Source of the DNA: Didymodactylos carnosus
Lineage: Eukaryota > Rotifera > Eurotatoria > Philodinida > Philodinidae
NCBI GenBank assembly: GCA_905250885.1
Contig: CAJNOQ010000031.1
Coordinates: 33,106 to 97,105, forward strand
Direction of reading: 5' to 3'
Length of the DNA stretch: 64,000 bases
Every line of letters starts with the position of its first letter. Position 1 is the first letter of the stretch. The notes under the pieces are model-generated. The model had not been told where the DNA came from, searched no databases, and was given only the letters and a program-made list of their open reading frames with translations. This document shows, piece by piece, positions 38,668 to 49,981 of this stretch. A program made the translations under genes and the position numbers.

Positions 38668-38760
38668 CTTTTTTTCTCGACTTTTCTTCGAGAACATGAT
38701 GCGATCACTTTTTGAAGTTTATATCGATCCTACGATCCCTTCAGTACTTTGGGGTAAGTA

Positions 38761-39019
38761 ACTGGGTAAGTAACTTTATTTTATTCTTGTCAAACTCTAA
38801 AAGAATAGTTTTCTTTTTTTTAATTTTTATCAAAATATTTAAAACTATTTTAGCTATCGGAGGATTTGATGACGATGGTAACGGTATGTTGAGCATTGAA
38901 AGTTATGATGTTAAAAACGATCAATGGACAATATTAACGAATATACCGGGTGCAATATCAAAAACGTGGCCACAGAGTTTAGGCACAGTTGGACGACGTA
39001 TCTATATTTCTGTGTTTCA
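38761..39019 (+). pseudogene. Duplicated fragment of the KLHL gene (intron 6 plus part of exon 7)
   Basis: These 259 bases match the reverse complement of 8666-8924 with no difference that I could see, including the eight-T run. They contain the last bases of exon 6, the donor GTAAGTAAC, the whole intron with its acceptor, and the first ~166 bases of the last exon (AIGGFDDDGNGMLSIESYDV and on to GRRIYISVF). The homology ends abruptly at GTGTTTCA, then AT-rich DNA follows. Because the intron is kept, this arose by DNA duplication, not reverse transcription. The joint at the left edge has a repeated GGTAAGTAACT. It cannot make a Kelch protein on its own. Confidence 0.85.
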
Positions 39020-39437
39020 ATTTTCTATTCTTTTTTATCTTGATTTTTGAGAATTGCATCAATTGTCTCAAACTCATAAAAAATTTGCGCATTAATATCA
39101 GAGTTATTTGATAGAGAGAGATCATAATGCATGTTTACTTAGATACTATGAACTCTATTAAAGAAAATTATATATTCTTTTGTTATGATATTTCAATTGC
39201 CTATGTAGCTATATGTCTTCTGTTTATTCAAATTCTCTTCATACTAGTATTTTAAAAATAAAATCCTATAAATCAACCTGCTGTATTTTAGTTTTCGATT
39301 AGAAATCATTGATTCTAGTTATCTTTAGAATCAAAAGTCAAAAGGATAAGATTGTTCATCTTCTAAATGTATTCATAAATAAAGCAAAGAGAGAAAATAA
39401 AGAACTATAAAAACCAAAAAGTTAAATAATACTACGT
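39020..39437. other. Spacer downstream of the LolA-like gene
   Basis: AT-rich sequence between the KLHL fragment and the stop codon of the LolA-like gene; probably that gene's 3' UTR. Nothing else is visible. Confidence 0.45.
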
Positions 39438-41570
39438 TCAAGTATTTGATTCAGATTGTGTATTTGCTTGATTTTTACGAGAATGAAATGGTGATGTGAA
39501 AAATGTTCCTTTTAATTGTTCAGATGATGGTAATGGGTCTTTTCTCACATATTTGATGGCAACTATTAATATAATGCCCACTATCAAACCAACAAGAATA
39601 CCGCCAATAACAGCTCCAGTTTGTGATCCTTTTGTATATTTAACGGTTTTCTTTCGATTTAGTCTTGAATGTAACGATATGTATTGTTTTGAATCAGCCA
39701 TAGAATTTGGTACTGCTTTTACTGTTATCTTATTGGTATCAGTAAATAGAAAAAAAAGGTCAAATGTAAAGTTATTAGCATTGATAGCCGTTTCTAATTT
39801 TGTACGAGCTTCTTGAACATTTAATTCCTCTGGACTGTTTAGTAAAGGAGTTTTATCCAATAGTGTAAACAAAGCATATACAGTATCATCTTGTTGATCA
39901 TAATCAACTTCTAGATTTGATATACGTAATGGTTGAATATTCATGACTCTTGCTGCCTCCCGATGTAAACCGAGTATTAATGCGTGTCGATGCAAATGAA
40001 AATTTTCATTTGAATTCATTTTCAAATTAAATGCTAAACGTAAATAATCTAAATCATTTGAACGATAACACAATGATACATCAAATTCATTTTGATGAAT
40101 ATCGTCATTTAATTCATAAAAATCATATAGAACGTCTTCCGTTTCAAATCCTAATCCTTCATTGTGTGTTCGACGATATAATTTTAAATATAAATGGACC
40201 GGATAATCAAACAATGTTTCTGAACATGGTGGATTTGGACAATTTATTGATGCACTGTGATTTCGCTGTGACCATGCCCACTCAACATTCATTGCATCCC
40301 ATGTCTCCTCAGTAGCGGGTATTTCCGGAAAATTATCGAGTGATGTTGTCACAATGACACATTCAATTTGTGAACCACGACATGGACGTAAACCATTGAA
40401 TTGATACACTTTCTTTGTTGGTTGATTCTCCATTAACAAATGTTCATATTTAATAAAAAATTCAATTGGATTTGTAACGATGTCTAATGCTTTAAAATCA
40501 ATGTCCTTTTCAATTTTACACGAACCTAATTGACGATCAATAACATATTTCATGTTCTTAGAATAATCCAATATGATTGATTCAAAATCATCACCCAATG
40601 GTTTATAATCATAACGTATCATTTTTCCTCCATCACGATTTCGTTCAATACGTAGGTGAAATGTTTGCCATTGTACTTGTTTTGACGTTGTGACATCAAT
40701 TCTTACACTAAATTGTTCTGGCCATACAATACCTTGATCTTCTAGAGAGAATAAATTATCTTCACCAAGTCTAGCACAAAATACACCGGGTGGCGGTGAA
40801 AAAGCGTCAACACGTTGAATAATACCCGGTTTGTACGAAAGAACATTGATTATTTCCTCAACTTCTCGTACATGCGTTGTAGTATTTGTCATTATCGATG
40901 CAGTGATAATAGCTTGAACAGGAATCGATGTGGTTACAGTTCCAGCTGGCATAGGATAATTTGGCTTAGCAAAGGCCCATTCACGTTTAGCTGTTCGATA
41001 TGTCGATTTGTCCACAATACAGGTTTCCCATTTGTCTACGCGGATTCCACGAATAGTGTCTTCACCAATATATTTTGGATGAATAGTAACTTCTGTCGGA
41101 TTATTATTACTGAACAATAAAAATTGTTCTAACGGCCTAATATGTGGTTTACCATCAATATTAATCGCTGATGTACCGTCTGTTAGACGATACATTTCAA
41201 TATTGGTTACATTACACCATTGACGAGCGTAGTAAGATGATTTTTTAAGAATATTGTAATAATAGAATTCTACATCAATTATATTATTTGAGTTTTTAAT
41301 CATTACATGTGTATTTGCGTCATAATCGTAAAAATATTCCAACATCATGTGTTGAATTGTATCTAAATTAGGAGCGTCAATGTGGGCTTTTGTAACAAGT
41401 TCAATAGCAAATTCAGCTTTTTTTGGAAATGTTGGATATATAACGCCAGCTGGTATTTGACTTGGATTTGAATCGGGTGTACAAATTGATGGATCACCGT
41501 TCCACTCATCTTGACCCTTGACAACAACAAACGTAAAATATAATATCAGTAAGATGTTAACAGAATTCAT
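39438..41570 (-). CDS. LolA-like domain type I membrane protein
   Basis: A single intronless ORF of 710 residues. It starts with a signal peptide (MNSVNILLILYFTFVVVKG) and has a large extracellular part with N-glycosylation sequons. One membrane span (GAVIGGILVGLIVGIILIVA, about residues 645-668) is followed by a short basic cytosolic tail. Segments such as YIGEDTIRGIRVDKWETCI followed by a paired-strand region, and IQRVDAFSPPPGVFC, resemble a family of invertebrate surface proteins annotated as LolA-like (lipoprotein-carrier-fold) proteins, seen in rotifers, nematodes and molluscs. This is recognition from memory, not an alignment. The function is unknown; lipid or ligand binding at the cell surface would be a guess. 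A 2.1-kb coding region without introns stands out among intron-rich neighbours. Confidence 0.8.
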   Translation of the reverse strand: MNSVNILLILYFTFVVVKGQDEWNGDPSICTPDSNPSQIPAGVIYPTFPKKAEFAIELVTKAHIDAPNLDTIQHMMLEYFYDYDANTHVMIKNSNNIIDVEFYYYNILKKSSYYARQWCNVTNIEMYRLTDGTSAINIDGKPHIRPLEQFLLFSNNNPTEVTIHPKYIGEDTIRGIRVDKWETCIVDKSTYRTAKREWAFAKPNYPMPAGTVTTSIPVQAIITASIMTNTTTHVREVEEIINVLSYKPGIIQRVDAFSPPPGVFCARLGEDNLFSLEDQGIVWPEQFSVRIDVTTSKQVQWQTFHLRIERNRDGGKMIRYDYKPLGDDFESIILDYSKNMKYVIDRQLGSCKIEKDIDFKALDIVTNPIEFFIKYEHLLMENQPTKKVYQFNGLRPCRGSQIECVIVTTSLDNFPEIPATEETWDAMNVEWAWSQRNHSASINCPNPPCSETLFDYPVHLYLKLYRRTHNEGLGFETEDVLYDFYELNDDIHQNEFDVSLCYRSNDLDYLRLAFNLKMNSNENFHLHRHALILGLHREAARVMNIQPLRISNLEVDYDQQDDTVYALFTLLDKTPLLNSPEELNVQEARTKLETAINANNFTFDLFFLFTDTNKITVKAVPNSMADSKQYISLHSRLNRKKTVKYTKGSQTGAVIGGILVGLIVGIILIVAIKYVRKDPLPSSEQLKGTFFTSPFHSRKNQANTQSESNT

Positions 41571-42974
41571 TGTATTTTCGTATCATAAATACGCACGAAT
41601 ATGAAACGTATTACACCCACTTTGGATAATGTATGAAAAATGATAAGACTTCTTGAGTATGTTTTGGCTAACTATTATTATATAATAATAGTAATAATTA
41701 TTTTTGTCGCTTATTTGAAACAAAAACTATTGTTTACGTACTTTTTTCGAATAATTTTCTTTACGAAAGATAATTTCAAGGTAGGAAATTAAGGTGAAGT
41801 AGTGAAGAATAAAGAACAGAAAAAGAACTGATAAGAGATAGATATGTTATGCTTGTTCGCTTTATCTAGCAGTTGATTATTTATTTTAAGACGCAAGAAT
41901 TTTTCCCACCCAGAGAACCTTTTTACCCACCTAATAAGATTTGAATTTTCTACAATGCATGAAATTTTTTTACTTCTTTCGTATCCATTCAGAACTTTAG
42001 CTCGTTCGCCTGAGGAAGACAATCTGGATTAGTCACTACTACATACACAGAACATGTCTACATAGCTAATATGTTCTTACTAAATTGACCACTTCTATTT
42101 TTTTTTAAACTGACAGTCGTTCATTTTTATCAAATAATCCGTAACTATTATTTCTACAAACAATTATTGCACAAATCAGATTATCTTTGTCTTGTTGTTG
42201 TTATCAGATTATCGTTGTATCTGATATTAAATAATGATTCTTATTTCATTTTTTCAGTTCTAATTAAATATTGTCAACAACATTATTGGACATTTATGGA
42301 AAAAAACATTTATGGAAAAAATCCTCGAAAAAGTAAAAAGTAACAAAACTCTTACATTTGACAGCTTTGTATGTAAAACACGATAATGGAACGAAACACA
42401 GATGCAGCATATAAACTTATTGTATGTCAATGGCTTTGTTCTTGTAGTTTGACTTTTTAAGTCGACTGAGTGGAACGCAAAGAGACTAGAAAAATTCCCC
42501 AACATGTCATTATAAAAATGGCAATGAAAAGGTTTTTCAGGCTGTTTGATTCGAAACCAATTCATCATATAGTAAAATGAATACGAAAATCTCAAGTTTG
42601 TATGTTCAAACTTGAATTAAGATGTGATATTGATAGATCAAGTAACGGACTTTGGATCAAAATATAAAGCGTACACAGGATTTTGCTTCAAGTTTTTCGA
42701 ATTCTAATAAAATCCTAGCAAATTCCACGGCTTGCGGATGGATACTTCTGAAAATATCTAAGATCATGGAAGAAAGTTCTAATGTTAGGATCCTAGTAGG
42801 AAACGGATAGGACGTGCGTAGGTTTTTGTCTACGGATAGACTTGTAAGTAGAACTCAAGTCTTTCTGCATCGATATTGTCTCTATTTTACGGCTGTTTTA
42901 GTATCAACTTGTCAACATCTAAATGATATCAGAAACTGATAAATAAATTTCACAACATTTTCATCATCATACCC

Positions 42975-43145
42975 TTTCGTCATCGAGTAACGTAGAACTT
43001 TCGTCACATGGTGAAAGTTCAGTTTTTCAGTGACAAAAGTTCTTTCGGCATGTGACGAAAGTTTATCTATGTTTAAATAGTGGTTACGAAAGTTAACCCC
43101 TTTTGTGATGAAAGTTCGTTTCGATTATGGCGAAAGTGTCTGGTT
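42975..43145. repeat. Degenerate GTGACGAAAGTT repeats, first block
   Basis: About eight imperfect copies of GTGACGAAAGTT in both orientations, for instance AACTTTCGTCACATG, CAGTGACAAAAGTTC, CATGTGACGAAAGTT, GTTACGAAAGTTAA, GTGATGAAAGTTCG and ATGGCGAAAGTG. A further block with the same word lies at 43558-43800. Confidence 0.6.
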
Positions 43146-43224
43146 TTTTAGACAGATAGCACAGCACTTTCACACGTTGCATGAAACGGCTGCGATGAAA
43201 TCAAGGTTGTAGTGCAAAGTTCAT

Positions 43225-43305
43225 TAGCCCAAAGTGCAGTAGTGCAAACTGGAGTGATCCAAACTGTAGTAATGCAAACTGTAGCAGTGCAAACTGGAGT
43301 AATAA
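43225..43305. repeat. 15-bp tandem repeat, GCAAACTGTAGTAAT type
   Basis: About five imperfect units in a row: GTGCAAACTGGAGTG, ATCCAAACTGTAGTA, ATGCAAACTGTAGCA and GTGCAAACTGGAGTA. Related words (CAGTCCAAACTG, GTAGTGCGGTCC) recur at 43425-43495. Confidence 0.65.
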
Positions 43306-43557
43306 CTTCTTGCTTTTTCCTTTACAAACATTGCATTTTCTTAACGAAACGAGTAAAAAACCCTTTTGAAGTCTTTCTCTAAAGTCAAAGTATCAAAATC
43401 AAACGTCTGTTGCGTTTGGGAGTAGTGCGGTCCGAAGTAGTATACACTGCAGCAGTCCAAACTGAATTTTAGCCCAAATGCAAGCAGTTCTGTTACAGTC
43501 AATAAGAATAGTATGTAAACGTGAGAAAAAGGACAAAATAAAGCGTGGTTGTGCACA

Positions 43558-43800
43558 TAAACTTTCGTCACACCTTATAACGCATTATTTGCCGTTATCT
43601 TATTAGTGTGACGAAAGTTCGTTTTGGATTGTAACGATAGTTGTAGGTATGTTACACAGTTGGTTACGAATGTTTACCACTTTTGTAATCAAAGTGTGGG
43701 ATGGTACTCCCCCAAAAATGTCATACCCGTTCGTCACATGTGATGAAAGTTCTTTTTTCTATGTGACAAAAATTAACGTGACGAAATTGCTATCACACAT
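43558..43800. repeat. Degenerate GTGACGAAAGTT repeats, second block
   Basis: Copies include AACTTTCGTCACACC, GTGTGACGAAAGTTCG, GTAACGATAGTTG, GTTACGAATGTTTACC, TTCGTCACATGTGATGAAAG and ACGTGACGAAATT. The order of some units parallels the first block, for example GTTACGAA(A/T)GTT(A/T)ACC followed by CTTTTGT(G/A)AT, which suggests one array was split or both derive from one longer repeat. Confidence 0.55.
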
Positions 43801-44641
43801 AAATAGCACCATATTTTTCTGATCCTTGTGTTTGCGTAACACCTTGTTCCTCTCGGTCTATCTTTGTTAATTATCTATGAAGTTCTAAATCAGTAAATAC
43901 ATGTGGGTTTAAGAGATCAGTAACAAAATGACATAGCTACGGTGCTTTTGAGTTTTTTGAAAATAACAGCGAGACTAACAGTTCAATTGGAAGTTTCAAG
44001 GAAAACGTAAAAACTTTAAACGTTTAATCGATAACTTTGATGTTATCAATACAGATGGCTAACCATTTTATTTCATTTATTTATTTCATCTTTCCTTTTT
44101 CTAATCTTTCTTGTCCACTTTTTCTTTTTAATAAAAATTCAGGATATATTTTAATATTTGTACTCTTTTTATTTTGGTTCGACATCTTTTATTAAATAGT
44201 AAATGCAAATGAGTATGATAGTTTACTACATGTGATCAGTTGATAAATCTTGTTTTTCTAAAACTTGATATTTTGTGTCCCCTACGTTTATAAATATCAT
44301 CATATTTCAAACATAGTTCATGAATATTCTGTATTATTCTACCTTTTTTCTAAATAATTTTGTTATTTCTGTTGAATTATACAAGTGTCTAAGGAGTGAA
44401 AATTGTACAACAAAATAAAAAAATGGCAATGGTAAAAAGTGGAATATTTAAATGATGGTGTATGTGTGTAATAAATAACTTTTGAGAATATTCATGCACA
44501 AGCGGAATTTTAACAAGAAGAACAAAAACTCAATAAATAATGGAAATGACATTATTGTTGTACATTTTTTTAAGCATGGAATTATTCTAATTGGTTATTT
44601 TCGATTTATGGAAATTTTTCTTATAAATTCTGAATTAAACC

Positions 44642-46239
44642 TTATGTAATAGTTCCGGGCGGCCATAATGATAGTCGCGGATGTTTGAATTTTGGTTGAT
44701 CATTATTATAATCAGTGTTAGCAGCACGTATCCCATTTGTTATGGCTGTCGTATATGTTGGACTATTTGACGTTGTATATAAAATTGGCGTTTTCGGCTC
44801 ATGTTTGATATTGATCATTCGTGGAGTCGTGACGGTAGTAGGATTGGAATAAGAATTTGTCACATTCAATTGTTGAGCGATGCCATTATTCATCTGCTGT
44901 ACAGTATTTGTACTATTTGTAAGCATTATTGCGGGAGTTGTTGTTGGTTCTCTATTAATGAGGCTAAAAAAGGTATAAAGTTATGCAGTTATCTATTAGT
45001 GAGGACACTAGATTAATTCTAAAATACCTTATTGGTAATTGAGCAATATTTGATTGTTGATTTAGATTTGTTATATATGCCAAAAAATTTGATGTTAATT
45101 GAGATGCTAGAGTGGATATATCTATAGCGGACACAGTCATCTCTGGTGAAACTAAAAAAAAAAGATTATAGATTAAATGAAATATGGCTAATAAAAATTC
45201 TCTCACCAGACATTACTGTTCCTGTATTTGCTTGAGATTGGTTTATTACATTATTCACAACAATTGGTTGTCGATTAACCTAAACATAAAAACTGCATAT
45301 GCTATTTATAGTTGAGAAAGTTGCATTTCAAATCTTACATTGGTGGCTAAAGATTGATTAATTGTTGATGGTAGTGGTTTATTAAACATACTTAAACCAT
45401 TTACGTTTGGTATTTGAAATGCATTATTCGATTCCATTGTATTCATATTATTATTGTTTACTGTCACATTACAACTTCCTAAAATGACACACTATTATAT
45501 GTAAAAGTGAAACAAGATGTTTTATTTCTTGTACCTAATTCCTGTTGAAGTGATGTTAGAAGTTGAAATTGAGATGATGTTCCCATAGTATTCAGAAAAT
45601 TTTGCTCATTGCTCAATGGTTGAGCAAAAGTTAAATTGCTGTTGACTAACAACTAAAATGTTAGAAGAAAACGAAACTAAATCTTTATTAAAAGTTAAAT
45701 AATTTTAAATATACACTGTTCACTGTGTCTGCAAATGCTTGCTCCAAATCTTGTGTCACGTCGGTATTATGTTCAATTTTTTGTAGTTGATCACAAATAA
45801 CTGGTGTCATTGTACAATTCGATTCACTTTCTAGTTCATCTTCACTATCAATATTTTTAGAATGTTGTTTTCTGTGCAGTATCTTAAGAAAGAGAAAAAT
45901 TTCTTGTCTACTATGATAATAGAAAAGAGAGATTTATTAAAAATATATAACAAATTTTATCCATTACTACTCTATACTTACATCAACAATTTCTGTATTC
46001 GTGCATGATTCATGCGGTTCATTATATTCGGCATATCGTAATAAAACTTTGTCCATATCAGAACTCGCATATTGAAACAGTCGATCATTACTGTTAAATA
46101 CAATCAAAGCAATTTCACATCCACAAAGTACTGATAATTCGTAAGCTTTCTTCATTAAACCAAATTTCCGTTTTGTAAATGTAACTTGACGAGTACGTTC
46201 ATCAGCAATTCGTTGTATTTGAATTTTTTTCCTACCCAT
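44642..46239 (-). CDS. MEF2: MEF2 MADS-box transcription factor
   Basis: Myocyte enhancer factor 2 is a nuclear transcription factor that drives muscle and other differentiation genes through A/T-rich sites. About seven exons: 45982-46239, 45715-45882, about 45535-45651, 45345-45480, 45210-45279, 45027-45151 and 44642-44964. The first exon encodes the MADS box and MEF2 domain almost unchanged from vertebrates: [59 protein letters not shown], and [13 protein letters not shown]. The rest is Asn/Gln/Thr/Ser-rich with little conservation, except [10 protein letters not shown], which resembles the IKSEP sumoylation/phosphorylation motif of vertebrate MEF2, and a basic C-terminal [11 protein letters not shown]. 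The start is certain; internal exon edges are approximate. Confidence 0.93.
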
Positions 46240-49200
46240 TTTACTATTGTTGTTTTTTGTTGTTGAGGTATTATTATTTACTTTTTTATTACGGAATGCA
46301 TTGGTACTAAAGTTTAGAAGAAGTATTAGGATCTGATACTACTAGTTGTTTTAAATATTGAATTAATCACCTGTTGCCGTTTAGCATTTTATGATTTAAA
46401 CAGTGCCATATAGTCGTAAAAGTTCAATGCCTGAAAATAGATAAATGACAACCTTTGTACATTGTTCGAATCAAACAGAGTTGAAAGAAAATGAACGACT
46501 TGCTGTCGAATTAGTTTGGACGCAAAAAGATTAAAAATACGATTCAGTGAGAATTAAAATACATAAAACTAATATGTAGTTAGTATCTATTAGCAAAACC
46601 GAGCGAATCCATCAGATTAAAAAATTATTTTCTCACAACAAGATCTACGTAATGGAACCGACTAACTTAGATTAGAACTATACAGCAGCGTAATCTAAAA
46701 TAGTCGAAGACTCTATTTGTTTTTCGGAGGTATATCCTCCATAACATTTGACTGTGCTCTTCTTCGATCGTATAGAAGTTTTAATAGCATGATGATTGTT
46801 TGACATTATTGAAATTTTACATAAAAAAACGTTTCATTAAAGATTGTCTATAAGGTTTTATCACATATAACAGCTACAGTTAAAAAATCTTATTCCCAAG
46901 TAGCTTCAGTTTGGACTTTTAAGTATACAGATCAAGCATGGTTACATTTGTAGGTGCTAACAACTTATATATATCATTTTATCAATCAATATAAAGATAA
47001 ATTTTCAGAAATGCATAAATAGCAGAGGTATCACTTATTGATTACAAAGACTAATTATTTTAGTTAAATTTTATTTTTATTAAATAAATAGTTATGTGAA
47101 AATTCTATCATACAATGATAAATAATAGATTAAAAGATTTATAAGATATAGATATTATATGAAAAAGATTTTTTTCTATTCTGAAACATAATAGTTGTTT
47201 AGATATGATTATAGATTGAAAGTTTTATTTTCTATGTAACAAAACAGATTAAGTATGATCCACATGCGTACATACACATATAGCATGATATATTTTTTAT
47301 ATCAAACAAGTGTAAGACAACAGAGAGAGAAATGTTTAATTTATTACTACAATAGGTAGAACGTATATCTAGGAGAAAATTTGATTTATTTTCCTGAATT
47401 TACTTATACTATCTATTTGATTACTAAGACCAAAGTTCGAAGGATATGATCGCTAAAAACGGCGGTATTTGTTAACATAAATAGAACAAAAAAATTGTAT
47501 ATTTGCTTACTAGAATAGAATCACTGCCACATTCGAAGATGCTCCAAATACGTCTACACACAAACAGCTAAATCTGTTTCTTTACCAAAAAAAGACCATA
47601 GAGATATATATAGTTGTTTAGTTGAAAATAGTATTTTTCTCTTCTGTTTTTCTCTTTCTCTCTCTCTCTAGATCGTACATATTCTATCTTTAAGATAATT
47701 CCACAACATAAATTGTAGGCGGATGTGTGCGCAATATTTTCTCTCTTCCATATACTTCACGTACTAACTATATACATATTGTCTATTACCAGTTGGCTTT
47801 TTTTTTCAAACAATTTACAATAGAGATGGTATACAGATGATTATTCTCCCATTTATTTGTTCTTTTTATTATCATCAACATCTCGTATTCGGGGTTATTC
47901 AAAAAAGAAAATATCATCATCATTAAATAATGTATGCTATGATGGAAAATCTGCGGTTATCAATCAAACAACTTTTAGAATGTAACATTTCGCATAAATA
48001 AAAAAAACAATAGATACAAACAACAGTCGAACCATACGTCTATTTTCTTTCTTTTGTACATACCATGTTATACAAGAGTATGGCAACTTACTGCAGAGAT
48101 TAAAACGGTTTGATGCGTTTAGTAAATGCATTTCTATATACATAGGAAATATATGTAATATTCATATAATGCATCAATAAACGAAAATTAGTTCGACGCA
48201 ATATACACACTAATATATTGATAGCTGTTTTTAAATAATTAACTATCAATCGTTATCAATAATAAGCTCGTTAATCAAAAGTATATAATGTGTATATGAT
48301 TAAAGATCCAGCGTACCATTCAAATTCAACTGTAGGATTCAAAATTTTATGATGAAATTGAATACGAATTCAGTAACATCGATCAAATATCAGAAACTCG
48401 ACGTCAACAATTCGATTCTAATCCGAAATATAAATGCAGTATTATTTTTATGAAATTTTCTGGAAATAGACAAGTGATTTGGGCGAAGTGGGTAGTGAGT
48501 CGAACATGGTGCTAGAAATGGAAATTGTTCAGTTTTCTGTTCGAGAGATTATTGTAGTCAGCATCAAAAACTGCATCGGATGAAACAAAAACTAAGTATC
48601 CTAGTCAACAAATTTCGCCTGGGTTCTACCTCAACCTTTTTTTATCAAATACTAAAAGTTGTTTAAATAACTGCTTAACTGGAAAAATGTCTATTACATT
48701 GTGATTTTTCTGAGAAGCTCTTGCTGAATAAAAACAGTATCTGTTTATGTTACGAAAAAGGACTAATTTAAGGGTTTCTTGATGATCATGACCTGTTTTA
48801 CTCAAAAGTGCTCAATTGATGTTAACATTTTTCGTTGAAAGTCTTATGGTAGTAGACCATAATATATCTAGGAATATTCTCATGAACAATGGCTTTTCAG
48901 TCATATGGCAAAACCCCATGGGTTTAAAAAAAAGCAGTAAATCATGAGAATTCACTAAAAATGATTGGAAATACTTCCGTCCTGGTCTCTGTCGTATTAC
49001 ATGATGCAAAACTCGGAAAGATTTAATTATATATCCATTCGATAGTGCTACTAGAAATATATAAAACTTCCCTAATCGCGCTCTGAAAAAGTAATTCCGA
49101 ACAGTTTTTCCACAAGTTATTAATTTATGCGGGTTTGACAAGCATTGAAATAACCATCTCCAGTGCGCAAAATAATTTCAGTCATGAGTGTCGTCAGTTG

Positions 49201-49981
49201 TGAGTAAAATTATGCATTTTGAAGTCGCCCCAGCCAATTCAAAATAATTTAAAACCCTACAAAATTCGTGTTCAGTCTGAATAAGAAATTACTAGATAGA
49301 TAAGTAGACACATTAACATTAAAAAATGAATGAAAGCATATGATGTTTAACATGTCGAACTGTTTGTCCATTGGAAGTAGTAACGATATAGATGACGGTG
49401 TTAGAACCTGGCCAACTGTAAGGAAGATATTGGATCGCTGGCACTTGTCAGTATAACACGAACGTATTTTTCCATGTTCCATCTAACGATGAATTGGTTC
49501 TGATGTTGATCAGAATCACTCCGTTATCCTTCGAATCACCAGCAGCCATTTTATTCAAGATAGGATAGGTTGGGGTAAGTATTGCCCGATACCAAGGTTT
49601 TCTTATCATTTTTCCAACGGCTAAATCAGTTTCAGTCGAAGCCTGAAAAATGGTATGTGCAAAGAAATACATACAACTGTTAGATATGCACTGCTGTAAA
49701 AATTGTCTAAAAACTCATTGCCGTTCGATAGTGTGAATGTAGCTTGCAAATAATTTAGTTACTTAGAGACTGTATATACATTCTCTATTTCTAACGTATA
49801 AAATATACCAAATAAAAAGTACATTTGAAGAATAAATAATAGTAAAAAACAAAACTATACAGAAAAACGATATATATACACGAAAAAATGGATCGAACTT
49901 GGCCCAGAGAAAACATCAATGCTATCTCAAAAATATTCTGACTACTACAGTGGTACAAAAACAGAAAAAAAAATCGTTTTT
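46240..49981. other. Gene-free AT-rich region upstream of MEF2
   Basis: About 3.7 kb with no supportable gene apart from a decayed ORF at 49319-49672. There is a (TC)n microsatellite near 47640-47670. This is likely to include the MEF2 promoter and distal control sequence. No transcription-factor site is claimed. Confidence 0.45.
49319..49672 (-). pseudogene. Possible decayed coding fragment, unknown family
   Basis: One minus-strand frame reads MYFFAHTIFQASTETDLAV, then KMAAGDSKDNGVILINIRTN and SLDGTWKNTFVLY, then an in-frame TGA at 49448-49450, and continues for about 40 codons in the same frame (VPAIQYLPYSWPGSNTVIYI) to a TAA at 49319. The composition looks protein-like on both sides of the TGA, which suggests a broken gene or an exon remnant. 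I do not recognise the family. Confidence 0.3.

Larger units (their letters stand above)
41571..44641. other. Gene-free 3-kb region upstream of the LolA-like gene
   Basis: This holds the presumed promoter of the LolA-like gene and the MEF2 3' UTR. ORFs at 41789-42022, 42260-42595 and 43341-43571 have no recognisable domain. The middle part holds two families of short repeats, annotated separately. Confidence 0.45.

Noticed and set aside
38712-39050. 112-codon ORF as a new Kelch gene
   Set aside because: It reads through an intron copied from the KLHL gene and ends in unrelated DNA; treated as a gene fragment.
39496-41120. Plus-strand ORFs inside the LolA-like gene
   Set aside because: Antisense shadows of a long intact minus-strand ORF.
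48812-49141. 109-codon minus-strand ORF
   Set aside because: No recognisable motif and no splice or homology support.
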